Both the position numbers and the translations under genes were made by a program. The notes below the pieces were generated by a model. That model was given only the letters and a program-made list of their open reading frames with translations, ran no database searches and was not told the origin of the DNA. Shown here one piece after another: positions 37,620-48,183 of a DNA stretch of 64,000 nt. Origin of the DNA: Kuschelorhynchus macadamiae (Eukaryota; Arthropoda; Insecta; Coleoptera; Curculionidae); the NCBI GenBank assembly GCA_030620095.1, contig JAUTXW010002103.1, positions 2,042,001 to 2,106,000 of the forward strand, written 5' to 3'. Numbering within the stretch: position 1 is the stretch's first letter; each line of letters starts with the position of its first letter.

Positions 37620-38640
37620 GGTGGAAGATAGATCAAAATACAAGAGTTCTAACCACACTACATCACAACTTGTTACGGTCTGGACGCGCGTTTCGCTAAC
37701 CAAGTTAGCATCATCAGCAGATGATATAAACTAAAGTAACTTATCCTAACCGAGACTATTTATAGGTAAATGTGGTCACACTTGGTTGCACCCGACTGCA
37801 CCGTTGTCAAGTAAACAATAGAGGGGACTATAGGGAATAGGCCCTCTGTCTTTATTTAGTGCTTTCTTACCACATTTAACTATTTCTATACTCTCAAATG
37901 CATCCAATAATCTATTATTAGATACATTTTTAATCAACTTAAGATTATTTATTCCTATTCGGTGATTATTTTCCAAAGCATATTGGGCAACGCTTGACTT
38001 TTCTGTTCTTCCGTATCTTAAATGTGCCATGTGTTCTTTAAAACGAATGTTTATGGAGCGTTTAGTTTACCCAACATATTTTAGATCACAGTCATTACAG
38101 CCAATTTCATAGATGCCACTCCTCTTCCTCAAGTCGACTTTGTCTTTGGGGTTTCCAAGGAGATTTTTCAAACTATTCTCCGTTTTGTAGGCTACTCCAA
38201 AACCTACGTTTTTAAATATTTTTTCTAGACCTCTCGTATATCTGGGATCATATGGGATTACTATGAATTTATTGGAAGCCTCAGGTATTTGAAGAGTAGT
38301 GGCATCTTTTAACATTTTCTTATGCTTATGTCTATTTACTAGTTTATGTACAAAATTATCATTATATCCATTACTTTTAGCTATATTTTTAATCCGATTC
38401 ATTTCATTGTTAAAACGTTCTTTACTTAGTAGAAAATTGACTAACCTGTGAGTTAAGAAATGGAATGCTGCCATTTTGTGTTGACGGCAATGAAATGAGT
38501 CGGATGTTATATATCTATCAGTATTAGTAAATTTCCTATAAATATCAAATTCTAATTTATCGTTATTTCTAATAACTAACGTGTCGAGAAAAGGTAAAAA
38601 AAAGTTGCTTCCTCAAAAAAAATAATTTGACAAAATTTAG
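37620..38640 (-). mobile_element. Penelope-like element, 5'-truncated, different subfamily (copy 4)
   Basis: Minus strand from the reverse transcriptase end: FLDTLVIRNNDKLEFDIYRK, then TNTDRYITSDSFHCRQHKMA. The linker follows, and the GIY-YIG nicking endonuclease reads SGIYEIGCNDCDLKYVG, then a TAA at about 38066, then TKRSINIRFKEHMAHLRYG and SSVAQYALENNHRIG. Apart from that stop the frame is open from 38474 to 37776. The 3' non-coding part contains GCGAAACGCGCGTCCAGACC (37699-37680), whereas the other PLE copies have GCGAAACGTCGGATA in that place, so it is a distinct subfamily. It interrupts the transposase of element G. Confidence 0.8.
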
Positions 38641-38649
38641 ATTGGTGCA

Positions 38650-39062
38650 ACGTTCCATCATAATTTCACAAAAGTCCAAGCGCCTATCGTGATCATTCTC
38701 ACAGAGTTCTTGCACCGAAGTTATTTTGTATGGATGAAACTTTTAGGTTTTTAGAAGTCGGTCTACGGACATGTGTGAGACGTCATTTTCTCTCCCTAAT
38801 GTTCTGATAGAAAAGCGCGAATTTTCTTCTAATCTGTTTAAAACATTCAGAGCCTTATCACTATCTATTGCGCTTTTAGGTCTGCCAAAACATACAGCAT
38901 ATTTCACCTTTCCAGTCTCACGAAATTTTTTACTTACGATAAATTTAGTTATTAGAATTCTGATAGGATATTGGTCATTAAAAATGTCACAAGCATCTAG
39001 CAGGTTTCGCATTCTACCCCATAACCCAGTGAAATTAAAATTTCATTTCTTTGGGTATCAGG
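38650..39062 (-). pseudogene. Element G transposase, N-terminal part
   Basis: Minus strand: FNDQYPIRILITKF, then ETGKVKYAVCFGRPKSAIDS and SIRTLGRENDVSHMSVDRLL (second helix-turn-helix). After a TAA come KFHPYKITSVQELCENDHDR and RLDFCEIMMERCTNLNF, where the PLE begins. The first catalytic region (FSDECTF in element D) is not visible and was probably lost at the PLE junction. Confidence 0.65.
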
Positions 39063-39654
39063 TAACCGTGTGTGCAGCTATTTTAATAAAAGGTAATACA
39101 TAATAAATTATGGATATTAGGCCCGTATTATCGCAAAAACTGTTGACTTTCATAAAAAGTGCTCTTAGTAAAATAATGTTCCTTTTATAACAGAAAAACG
39201 GTAAACTTGGCAGCAGTGCAGAATAATCCGGCATGATTTCATACCTAAGTATACATATTTTCATTAAATTCAGGTATAGATATTTCTCCGTTTCCTTACT
39301 TTTGTTACACGCTGTATATTATTAACTTTATAAACGATTCGTTTTGTTCTGAATGCTCATTTATATGTAGTGATAATCGTTGATTTTTCTCTCTTTCCCA
39401 TATTCCCAATTCCTAATTACGTAATTCCATATTAGCATAGACTAATCCCAAAAACCAAGATCTAAGTTATTATTTATTTTAAGTATATTTTTCCATGTGT
39501 CTAATAGAGAGAGAAATTAATAAACTATAGAGAAATGTAGTAGAATCTTGATTATGCGAATTAATGTGGATCAAACTACGACCAGATAATTGAGAGTTCA
39601 GTTAAAACCGAGTACTGGTGGAAACTAGCCTTTTGATTTCCTCCCTAGATTATA

Positions 39655-40270
39655 TAAAGAAAAAGGGATGGTTAGACACTCTGTATCTAGAAAACCAACA
39701 AATACGAACAGATATCTAAATCCAAATTTACATAATCATTTGACACAGAAGCAGTCAATTACTTTTTTTTAAAGCCCTCGCTATTTTTTAAGGCGGTCAA
39801 TTAGAAAATATAATAATCCTACACCACGACAGGAAATTAATGAGGAGTTACGTCAAGTCAGTCAAGTATAGTTCTTCCATTTATACACCGAACAACAGAC
39901 AAGATTGTAAGTTTAGTTCGCCAGTCCAACATACGTACAATCTTCAACTCACATAAGAAAAATGGACAATATTTGCGATCATCAAAGGAAGTTATTCCTT
40001 TTTAAACGAAAGCGATGTATGCAGTTCTGTGTCGTATCCTGTAGTGAATCTAAATTGGAGAAACTAGACGATCCATATCCATTAGGCTTAAGAAACACGA
40101 ACAATGTATTCGAAAGAAACAAATTGTACAATTTGTTGTATCTGAACGCGAAAAGTATAACCAAAGTTCTTGCGTGGAGCTCGGGAATCTTCGAATAGTA
40201 AATTACATAATCTACTGAAATTTATAAGCATCCTAACAATTGTAAAAGAGATAGGGGATATAGCCTACAT
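39655..40270 (+). mobile_element. Penelope-like element, 3' part, left of the hAT insertion (copy 5)
   Basis: SRKPTNTNRYLNPNLHNHLT and QKQSI at about 39690-39770 are the end of the reverse transcriptase. LRRSIRKYNNPTPRQEINEE follows, matching copy 6 (SIRKYNNPTLRNDTNKE), and then degraded endonuclease sequence to 40262. The copy is cut at the 8-bp target site of the hAT element and resumes at 42474. Confidence 0.7.
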
Positions 40271-42473
40271 CAGGGGTGCTCAAACTTGAACTGCTGGCGA
40301 TCTACCTCAATATTTTTAGACTACTTACGATCGACTCTGAGAGGCTGCAAGTATGTGTGATGCAGGGTTGTCGTACATACACGATACATACACCCTACCT
40401 ACCTACCTAGGTAGAGTGTACCGTAGCATATATAGATATTAGCTTTCCGCACAATATACATTATTTTAGTCAAGGTTTGAGTTAGGTTTAGTTAGGTTCT
40501 TCTCTACAATATCAATGAAAAACTCATAGTTATTCAAAATTGCGAGTTTATTAGTTGTTACAAAACAAAAGAGTTGCATATCGTGTTAAACTTAACTAAG
40601 GAGTGTCTTTGGATGTTGAAGCGTGGCACTGCATGTCCTCAGCATACTTTTCATATGATGGTACGTACCACTGAGTGCTAATCGCAAGCATGATGACATA
40701 TGATCGTCAGTTAGTCGATTGCAATATTTTGACTTAATTATCTTCATTTCAGAAAATGCAGACTCGCACAAGTGCGATTTGCCTTAGATTCGGATATTTA
40801 TCTTCACATATAAAACACCATAAATTTGTATCAGATGCTGTAGCTTTGAGATGTATATCTGATATAATCTGCACCAACTCATTTTCAACAGAACATGAGT
40901 TCATATTAAACTGACTTGCTATTTCAGTAGCTAATTTCTCAATGTTTTTACATGAAAAAGGATAACTCATAAATGATGCTACATTTGCCAATTTACTACA
41001 ATCATAAAAACGCATTTCGAATTGCCCCAAAATATTTGATAATTCAGCCTCATACGTATCATAATTCAACTGAGGAATCCTTGCTTTCAAAGACAAAAAA
41101 TGTTTCAGATCCTTTCTTTTCAGTTGATCTATCATAAGTTGCAATTTACTTTTGAATGCGTTTACTGCGCTAATCATCTCAATAACAGTTTTTCCTTTAC
41201 CCTGAAGCTCCAAGTTAATGGTGTTTAAGTGCATTGTGATGTCAGTCAAAAATGCCAAATCAGTCAGTCATTTTTAGTTTTTCAACATCTGAGTGTCATC
41301 ACCTCTTTCGTCTAGAAAAGCTGTTATTTCGGGCAATAATTCTTGAAACCTTTCTAGGAATTTTCCGCGACTCAACCACCTGACGTCCGTATGAAGAACT
41401 AAATCAGTGTGTTCAGCTGACTCCCTATCTTCTTAAAGAGCCGCCGTTGCAAGCTACGTGCACGGATGGAATTCACAATTTTTGTTGCAATGCCCATAAT
41501 TTCCTCCGTGCTTAAACTTTTTGAACACAAAACTTGTTGTTATATAATGCAATGGATTGAAAAAAATGAAGGGAAATCTTCATTAGCTCGACACGATGCC
41601 ACAAAACCGTTTTTGTTTCTAGTCATTGCTGGTGCTCCATCGGTTGTAATATACACTAATTTATATATTGGTAGCTTGTAGTTTTTTACAAAATTGAAGA
41701 AAACGTCATTTATATCTTCGCCACGGGTCTTCCCCTTCAGAGGAATGATTGTCAAAAATTCTTCCTTAGCCAACATGTCATTGAATATCATCCGAATAAA
41801 AATACGCAGCTGGGCAGTGTCTGTCATATTGGTATCTCCAAATAAAGTCTCACCCGTTTCAATAAATGCTTCCTTCACAACCGATCCATCTTCGAATGGT
41901 TTCTTGTGTTTCGCCAATATATGAGATATTTTAAATGACGCGATCGTAGCAGCTTTTGATTGTCTGGCTGGTCTTGTGAATATGGTTTGTTCTTTTTTCA
42001 AACAAGATATCAAATCACGTACTTTTCCTTTTCATAGTTTTTATGAACCGTTTTATGATGCCTCTCTAAGTTACCACGCTTAGGTATTGCAACTGACGCA
42101 CGACAAATAAGACAAATGCACTTGTCCTTCACCATACAAAACAAAAATTCCTCGTCCCAATCGTTATTAAAATGATACGTTTTGGATTTCTTCGCTGTAC
42201 TCATTTTGTACTATTTAATAATAAACTTTGTATCGACGTAGTATTGCCTTCAAGTTGCAATTCAGAATGACTCCAATTCCTGCAGGCGCAACATTTATAT
42301 CGGCGTGAACGAAAGTCTCTAATATTCCCGTCAAACGCGCCGCCCGAAATTTAGTTTGTTATTTTATTACGTAATAAATTTTTGTAGTTTAGTTAAGTAC
42401 CTACTCATTAAAAAAAAGTTTCTTCTCAAGATCTACTCAAAAGCACTCGCGATCGACCGTTTGAGCACCCCTG
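40271..42473 (-). mobile_element. hAT element inserted in a PLE, with 8-bp target duplication
   Basis: Terminal inverted repeats CAGGGGTGCTCAAAC (40271) and GTTTGAGCACCCCTG (ending 42473). The flanking 8 bp are GCCTACAT (40263-40270) and GTCTACAT (42474-42481), one mismatch. The two PLE halves line up across it with copy 6 around 57770. Total length is 2203 bp, with a transposase pseudogene on the minus strand. Confidence 0.9.
40596..42204 (-). pseudogene. hAT transposase, GTF2IRD2/Charlie-like, with BED finger
   Basis: Minus strand from MSTAKKSKTYHFNNDWDEE. The BED zinc finger is CLICRASVAIPKRGNLERHH. It is followed by AKHKKPFEDGSVVKEAFIET, the catalytic-core block YITTDGAPAM and FFSIHCIIH, then after a frameshift HTDVRWLSRGKFLERFQELL. 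Next come LAFLTDITMHLNTINLELQG and the C-terminal dimerisation part KIIKSKYCNRLTDDHMSSCL, ending at a TAG at 40596-40598. Breaks: a frameshift near 42010, one near 41430, stops near 41274, and a shift near 40655. Similar proteins include the domesticated vertebrate GTF2IRD2 tail. This copy is dead. Confidence 0.8.
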
Positions 42474-42645
42474 GTCTACATCATACGTGGAAACAGATCG
42501 TTACACCGGATCACGGTTCGGTTAACACATGTTCGGTGTTCGATTTCGTGAAGTAAAGATCTCTGAAGATACCTCGTGCACTCGAAGACGAAACATCGGA
42601 AAGTGAATCCATTTTGACACGGAATAATCACCAGAATCTTGATTT
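42474..42645 (+). mobile_element. Penelope-like element, 3' end, right of the hAT insertion (copy 5)
   Basis: Continues copy 5 with CATACGTGGAAACAGATCGT and reaches the 3' landmark GACGAAACATCGGAAAGTG at about 42588 and ATTTTGACACGGAATAATC. Directly afterwards the sequence TTAATTGGCCACAGCCGTGA closely matches the stretch following copy 1 at 9195. Confidence 0.7.
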
Positions 42646-42649
42646 TTTA

Positions 42650-43595
42650 ATTGGCCACAGCCGTGAAAGCTTCCCCACTACGTAAAAACAGTGATATTCT
42701 TAATTGTACTCGTCTGGCATTGGCTACAATGTCTCTCCAACGTTGAATTAGTAAATTATCAGTTGCAGCCAGATTTGCCAGAGGTTTTACAGTTAGATCT
42801 TGTACTTCCAATTGATAATTATCATTATAATTATTTTCTGTCTCATTATTAATACCAATTTTTAGATAATCATCTGGCATTTCGTTTTCAAATCCTTGCT
42901 CTTAGGCCATTCTTCTGAAATAATCTCCTTTCCTTACACCGTGATATATTTGTTAGAATACTATATAAGATGTAAGATCTCATTCCTACAATCCCCAGTG
43001 TCTGTGACGAGTATTTCTTTTTCCTCAATTATTTTTACCCAATATTTTCCAGTGTAAATTTTTTTATTAAATCTCTTGTTTCTATTTTTCCTAACGACGT
43101 AAATGTTAAATGACGTTTAGTTTCTGTTCACTTGTAACAATACAATTTCTACGCACTGATTCTATGTTTGAGAACTGGTTTAAATAACAAAAAAAGTAAT
43201 GTTTATTGCCACTAGGGACGTTCTTAATTTCATATACGGCTCTAAAATAGTACGTACATGTTCTATCAATTGCGGAAAGTAGTAGCTTTTCGCGACTGCA
43301 GATGGCCGAGCGACGACTGCAATTGAGTGCGGAAAAAACACTTTCTGCAAGAGTTAGAAACACTAATTTTTTTAAGAACAGGCGGAAAACGCCAAAAAAA
43401 CAAAGCAATTAATGTTGATTATTAAATTAAAAAGAAACTACAACAAATATCCTAGTTTTTATTATTTATATTAATGGTAAAGGCACAGATTTTCTGCGGC
43501 AGCAGTATAGGTTGTTGAATTCATGGTAGAAGCTGATTCTATCTCCTAATTTTTGAAATTGGGCATTGCAAAAACTTAGCTTGAAGAAGCGCATG
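42650..43595. other. No recognisable gene
   Basis: A minus-strand frame of 77 codons at 42647-42880 lacks a recognisable motif. The rest is AT-rich with no repeat structure seen. Confidence 0.35.
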
Positions 43596-43599
43596 CAAC

Positions 43600-43740
43600 T
43601 GTGTTTTGCAAGGATAATATTTGCTTTAACATTTTCTGTCGTATTTCCGTCGATTCTTCCAAATATTCTTCAGCAACGGTTGTCGATTTCGTTGTCGTTT
43701 CGATGACGAAAAATTAATAGACTTGACTGGTGTATGCAAC
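43600..43740 (-). pseudogene. Possible Crypton-like recombinase C-terminal fragment
   Basis: Minus strand reads KSTTVAEEYLEESTEI, closely resembling the recombinase end around the tyrosine nucleophile (RSNAVAEGYIDDS in the copy at 23090). The expected upstream block with RHG is not visible. A piggyBac element starts 22 bp beyond the fragment, which may have separated it. Short match, so uncertain. Confidence 0.35.
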
Positions 43741-43761
43741 AGTATATTGTTTGTTGTTTAA

Positions 43762-46254
43762 CTCTTTGAGGTACGGGAATTCGGCTTAAAAAAACCCTAG
43801 CAGTACGAGAAAAAAAAAACATTTGAAAAATATACAAATTGTGGTGTATTTCTTTCAAATAAGTATATTGGAACACTAATTACACATATATAAAAATATA
43901 CATATACTGCAAAAGTACTTAGATTGGGTGGTTTATTTCTTGCACCACCATACTTTAACAAAATTAAGAATATCATATATAAATAAACAATATATTCTAA
44001 AAACATATTAAGTTTTAGCATGATAAGATTGGAAACAAGTTTTGGTTTTTCCTAAACATAATGGCATGGCGCCAACACTGCATTGCCAATTGGTACGAAC
44101 ATCTTTTTTTTCGAGCTACAATAAGCACATCTTCGACGAGTGGTTCTCATTGGCTGATGTGCACTTTCTGCTCTTCTAACGGCGGTCGATACTGTGGGCT
44201 TATGAGAACTAATGGCGAATGATAATTCCGTAGACATGTTTCTTTTGCCTAATTTTTGAACCAATGTTTTGGCAACTAAGCCTTCTGAAACCTGTCTTCG
44301 GAATTCTTTGAGAGAAATTTTAGCATTTTCTTTATGGTATAGTTTATACATTATAAAGGCATTTGTTATTGCCGTATCCAGAAAGAAAAAGAATATGCGA
44401 TGCCACCACTTGTGGCTTTTTCGATCAAGCCGATAATATGATCGCATTTGATCGAATTTGTCCACAAAGTTCATGTGTTTATTATAATCACTAAGTAAAA
44501 AAGGGCAAGGAATATGCATCGCAGTGCCATCTTTCTCTTTCCTTTTTACTTGAGTAACAACTGTAGGGTCATGGTAATTAGATAACATATGCACGGATTT
44601 GTCACGCCATTTCACAGCACTCAATCCACTATCGCTTATAAACCATTTATACTCCCCTCTTTTTAAATTTTTATCATTATTGAAATTAGGCAAATTTTTT
44701 CTGGATACATTTACTGTTCCACATGCATATAGTTTTAAGTCTAAAAGATCCTCCATTAGCTTTACGGATGAGAAAAAATTGTCAAAATATATTTTGTGAT
44801 TTTTTTTTCAATTGGAGTAGCTAAATTCTTAACGACTCGGGCCCCCAAACTTTTTTCTGTTTGATCCCCCGTCTTCCCTGTGTATATATCAAAATTCCAA
44901 CAATACACTGTTTCATCCGCTAAAACCCACACTTTGTATCCCCTTTTTATGGGTTTTTTTGGTAAGTATTGTTTTAGCGAAGATCGCCCCTTAAATTTTA
45001 TCATTGACTCGTCGACGGCAATATTTTCATGGGGCTGTAAGCATGATTGAAAATTAGTTTTAAGGTGATTGAGAAGGAGCCGTACTTTATAAAGTTTATC
45101 ATAATTGGCTGAGCCACGTGGTGGCATTATGCTGTTGTCATTTAGGTGAAGGTTCGAAAGAATCCAACCAAATCTATGAACTCTCATAAGCTTACTTATG
45201 TAGGGATCGTGAAGGTCTGGTGAAGAACTCCAATGATCACGGTAACTTGGGTATTTTTTAATGCCCATAAGAATATTTATACCCAAAAATGTCTTGAGTT
45301 CGTCAACATGTGTTTGAGTATATGCTTTACCCTTGGTTTGAAATGTTTGCTCTGCATAGAGATTAGTTTGAAACACAATATCAGTCAAAAGTTCGTCGGT
45401 AAAAAAAAGATTAAACGCCTCATAAGGATTTAGGCTAGCACGATCTCGAATTGAATTCGACAGACCGACATCCGAAATGAATGGATCAGGAGTCTTCATA
45501 GTAGAAACGCATTTATTCCAAGTAGTGACCAAACTTTTTTTCCATCGTTTTGCTAGAGTAAATAGCGGTACTAAATCCTCTGCATCCCATTCATCTGAAG
45601 AGGAAGGCTCGTCTTCTTCATACTCAAACACCACAATTTCGGCAACCTCGGGATGATCAAACATAGCAGCTGAAGAACAACCTTCACTTTCTGACTCGTC
45701 ACCATCAGCCTCCGAGTCACAATCGGAAGGGATTGAGGCACAATCATTTTCGATTGCATCTATTTCATCATAGAGTTCATTTTCTGTCATGCCTATCAAA
45801 TTGAAAGTGAGTGGATCCTGCCGTCGGTTCATGTTTATAACTGTACGGTGGCACAGTTTTTAAACACTAAAAGAAACCAACAAAACTCGGAGTTCAAATA
45901 TCACAAACATCTAACATGTATATTAACTCACCTTTATAGTTGGTTTTTACATAAAAATCATAAATAAAGCCACTTTTGAATAAAAAACAACACTTTTCTC
46001 ATAAAAACAATAACCTCAAGTCACTACAGAGCACGTGAAACGTAAATAACCACACAAAATCGTGAACGCAACCGCCAACGTTTCAGGAATTTGCGTCAGG
46101 CGATGGATCATAAGCCAATCAAATGCGGGACGGTTATTAAACCGACATACACAACAAAAATAACTTTGATTTAAGTGGTACGTTTCATCAACCACCATGC
46201 TGGAAAGGTCAGCAAAAAGGTGGTTCAAATTGTCGACCAAGGTACTTCAAAGAG
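43762..46254 (-). mobile_element. piggyBac-family element with TTAA target sites
   Basis: TTAA is present at 43758-43761 and 46255-46258. Terminal inverted repeats are CTCTTTGAGGTACGGG on the left and, in inverse, CTCTTTGAAGTACCTT on the right. At 2493 bp this is a standard full length for the family. Both ends and the whole transposase region are present, so apart from two single-base slips the element is structurally complete. Confidence 0.92.
44008..45832 (-). pseudogene. piggyBac transposase with two single-base slips in A runs
   Basis: About 607 codons from MNRRQDPLTFNLIGM: an acidic N-terminus (residues 20-85), then the DDE_Tnp_1_7 fold. Blocks are NPYEAFNLFFTDELL, AVDESMIKFKGR (first Asp), KVWVLADETVYCWNFDIYTG (second Asp) and IYFDNFFSS (third Asp). 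A further aspartate lies in NFVDKFDQMRSYYRLDRK. The end is a cysteine-rich zinc domain (RCAYC, then NWQC, PLCLG and CFQSYH). Two breaks were found. At 44804-44812 a run of nine A shifts the frame just before YFDNFF. At 44105-44112 a run of eight A shifts it inside the zinc domain. One more A in each would keep a single frame. Either recent decay or assembly/sequencing error in homopolymers. Confidence 0.88.
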
Positions 46255-46499
46255 TTAAAGCATTAAAATAAAAAAAATTACAACTTTCCAAGCTAAAATG
46301 CGTGCGGAAAAGTGCCTTTTTGCACGCGTTCGTAGAAAAAGTAACAAATAATAGAGGCTATTTCGAATAACGCGGAAAATTATTTAGGTTAGGTTAGGAT
46401 AAAACTGAGACATTTTTATTGGTACGCGTTGTCTCTCTAGGGAATAATACGACTTCGCAATGGTTAGGCTAGGTTGCGAATTTCTATTATTCGTTAGAG

Positions 46500-48181
46500 A
46501 TACAACAGAATGGCGACGAGGATTTCAAAGATCTTTCTGGGGAAATATAACTTTTACGTAAGTTACCTTTAAAAAAATGCCTCGAAGAAATAATTTGCGG
46601 GCATCTTTGATCCATCAAGATGCTGTTCCCTCTTCTTCTACGCCTGCTTCAACCATACCAACATTTTATAAAAATAGAAATATTCGAGAATACCAAGTGT
46701 AAATGAAATCGTTGGGTAAAAAGACTAGAAGGTAATACTTTTTCAAGTTCCGCATTCAGATAAGGTATTGTATTTACTACATTACGGGGGTTGTGATGCG
46801 TATGCTATTTTATCAGACAAAATAGTCCCTGAAGAACCAAAAAGTAAGACCTCTGAGGTTATAGTGAAGCTAATGGGTGAATTCTACAATCCAGGCCTAG
46901 TAGAAATAGCTAAGAATTTTAGCCTTTATCAACGAAGACAACTTGAAGGACAAACTATGCAGAAGTTTCGCAATTCATTACAAAAATTAGACATTCATTG
47001 TAAATTTGGAGAATTTGTGAAGACTGCACTAAGAAATCATTTTGTTTTTAGAATTTGTGATGAGATAACACAAAACAGACTTTTGGAGTGTCGTAATTTA
47101 GATTTAGATAAAGCACTAGACATATCTGTGAGTATGGAATTATCTCCAAAAGATTTAGAGGAAAGACGTCAATATTCGTATGTTAATAAAGTGCAGTTCA
47201 AATCACATTACGTAGATATAGCTGGTTCTTCAACTGTTAAAAGGTTTTGTTTTAAATGTGGCAATAGTAACCAAATAGCTAACAAATGTACTCAAAAAAA
47301 ATATTTTGTTCTTTTTGTAAGATAAAGTGTCACTTAAAGAAAGTATGCAGAAAAGTAACATCAACCAATCAAGCTTTTGCTGATTAGCTGGACGATACTC
47401 AGTAAAATTCGGAAATAGGTGTCTTAGAATCGGATCAAGATAAATTTAGAAGAAAAATCTCATGCACCTTAGTAGATAGCGGAGCTTTTATAAATATAAA
47501 GGGTAAGAGACAATTTTACATGCTTTTTCCATGTGCTAAAATCGTTAAAACCAGCCTTAGGCTTATTACATATTGCGAAAGTTCTCTTGATGTATTGGGA
47601 TATTTTCCATGTAATGTGTATTTTAAACATAGTTTCTATAGATAGGCAACCATTATTAAGCCGTAAATTGATTCGGGCAGACTAAATTGGAATTAGTCAT
47701 TCAATTTAAATAATTGATGTCAAGATATGGAACATATTGAAAAATTTCTTAAGTTAAAATTTCCTTCCATATTTACTCCTATTATTGGAAAACTTAAACG
47801 TATGTAAGGATCTCTGCATTTAAGAGAAAAAACTCCAATTTTTATTAAATCTCGTTTAGTACCTTATTCTCTAAGGTCAAAAGTAGAACAAGAGATTGAT
47901 AATTTAATCAATCAAGGTGTCTTAGAGAAAGTGGATCAATCTGACCGAGCTACACCTATTGTACCTATTGTAAAAAGTAGTGGGGTAATAGAATTTGTTG
48001 TGACTTTAAAAGAACAATTAATACATGTCTCCAAATCCATAGCCATCCATTAACTACTATTGAAGAATCTTTTGCCTCCATGGCTGGAGATCAAAAGTTC
48101 TCTAAAAACTAATCTTAACCAGGCTTACCTTTCAATGGAAGTTAAACTAGAAGATCGATGTCTACTTACTCTAAATACACA
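46500..48181 (+). mobile_element. Ty3/gypsy retrotransposon, gag to reverse transcriptase, left part
   Basis: A gag region (46577-47340) is followed by the protease motif CTLVDSGAFINIKG near 47465-47505. The start of the reverse transcriptase reads KSRLVPYSLRSKVEQEIDNL, INQGVLEKVDQSDRATPIVP and NLNQAYLSMEVKLEDRCLLT. The last residues, LNTHT, abut element D. Stops and frameshifts are frequent. No pair of LTRs was recognised; TGGCGACGAGGATTTCAAAG at 46511 is a possible primer-binding site, unverified. Confidence 0.7.
46577..47340 (+). pseudogene. Ty3/gypsy gag with altered zinc knuckle
   Basis: Start MPRRNNLRASLIHQDAV; a TAA at about 46702 and frameshifts follow. The frame from 46768 reads LHYGGCDAYAILSDKIVPEE and continues 185 codons through the capsid-like region (MQKFRNSLQKLDIHCKFGEF) to the nucleocapsid CFKCGNSNQIANKC. 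In a CX2CX4HX4C knuckle the histidine position is glutamine here. A second CxxC pair (CSFCKIKC) is out of frame just after 47305. Gag packages the element RNA; this copy cannot. Confidence 0.65.
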
Positions 48182-48183
48182 TA

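Larger units (their letters stand above)
36579..39314 (-). mobile_element. Mariner-like element G with two 5' ends, split by a PLE
   Basis: TA flanks at 36577-36578 and 39315-39316. The ends are CAACGTGTAACAACAGTAAG on the left and, in inverse, CAGCGTGTAACAAAAGTAAG on the right. The two terminal regions remain recognisably inverted for about 440 bp, including the N-terminal coding part of the transposase: plus strand at 36844-37022 and minus strand at 39062-38900. The transposase proper runs on the minus strand and ends with GHFKHLT at 37157. A Penelope-like element occupies about 37620-38640. Confidence 0.7.

Noticed and set aside
43300..43330. TGGCCGAGCG resembling a tRNA-Ser A box
   Set aside because: No B box or matching stems follow within tRNA distance.
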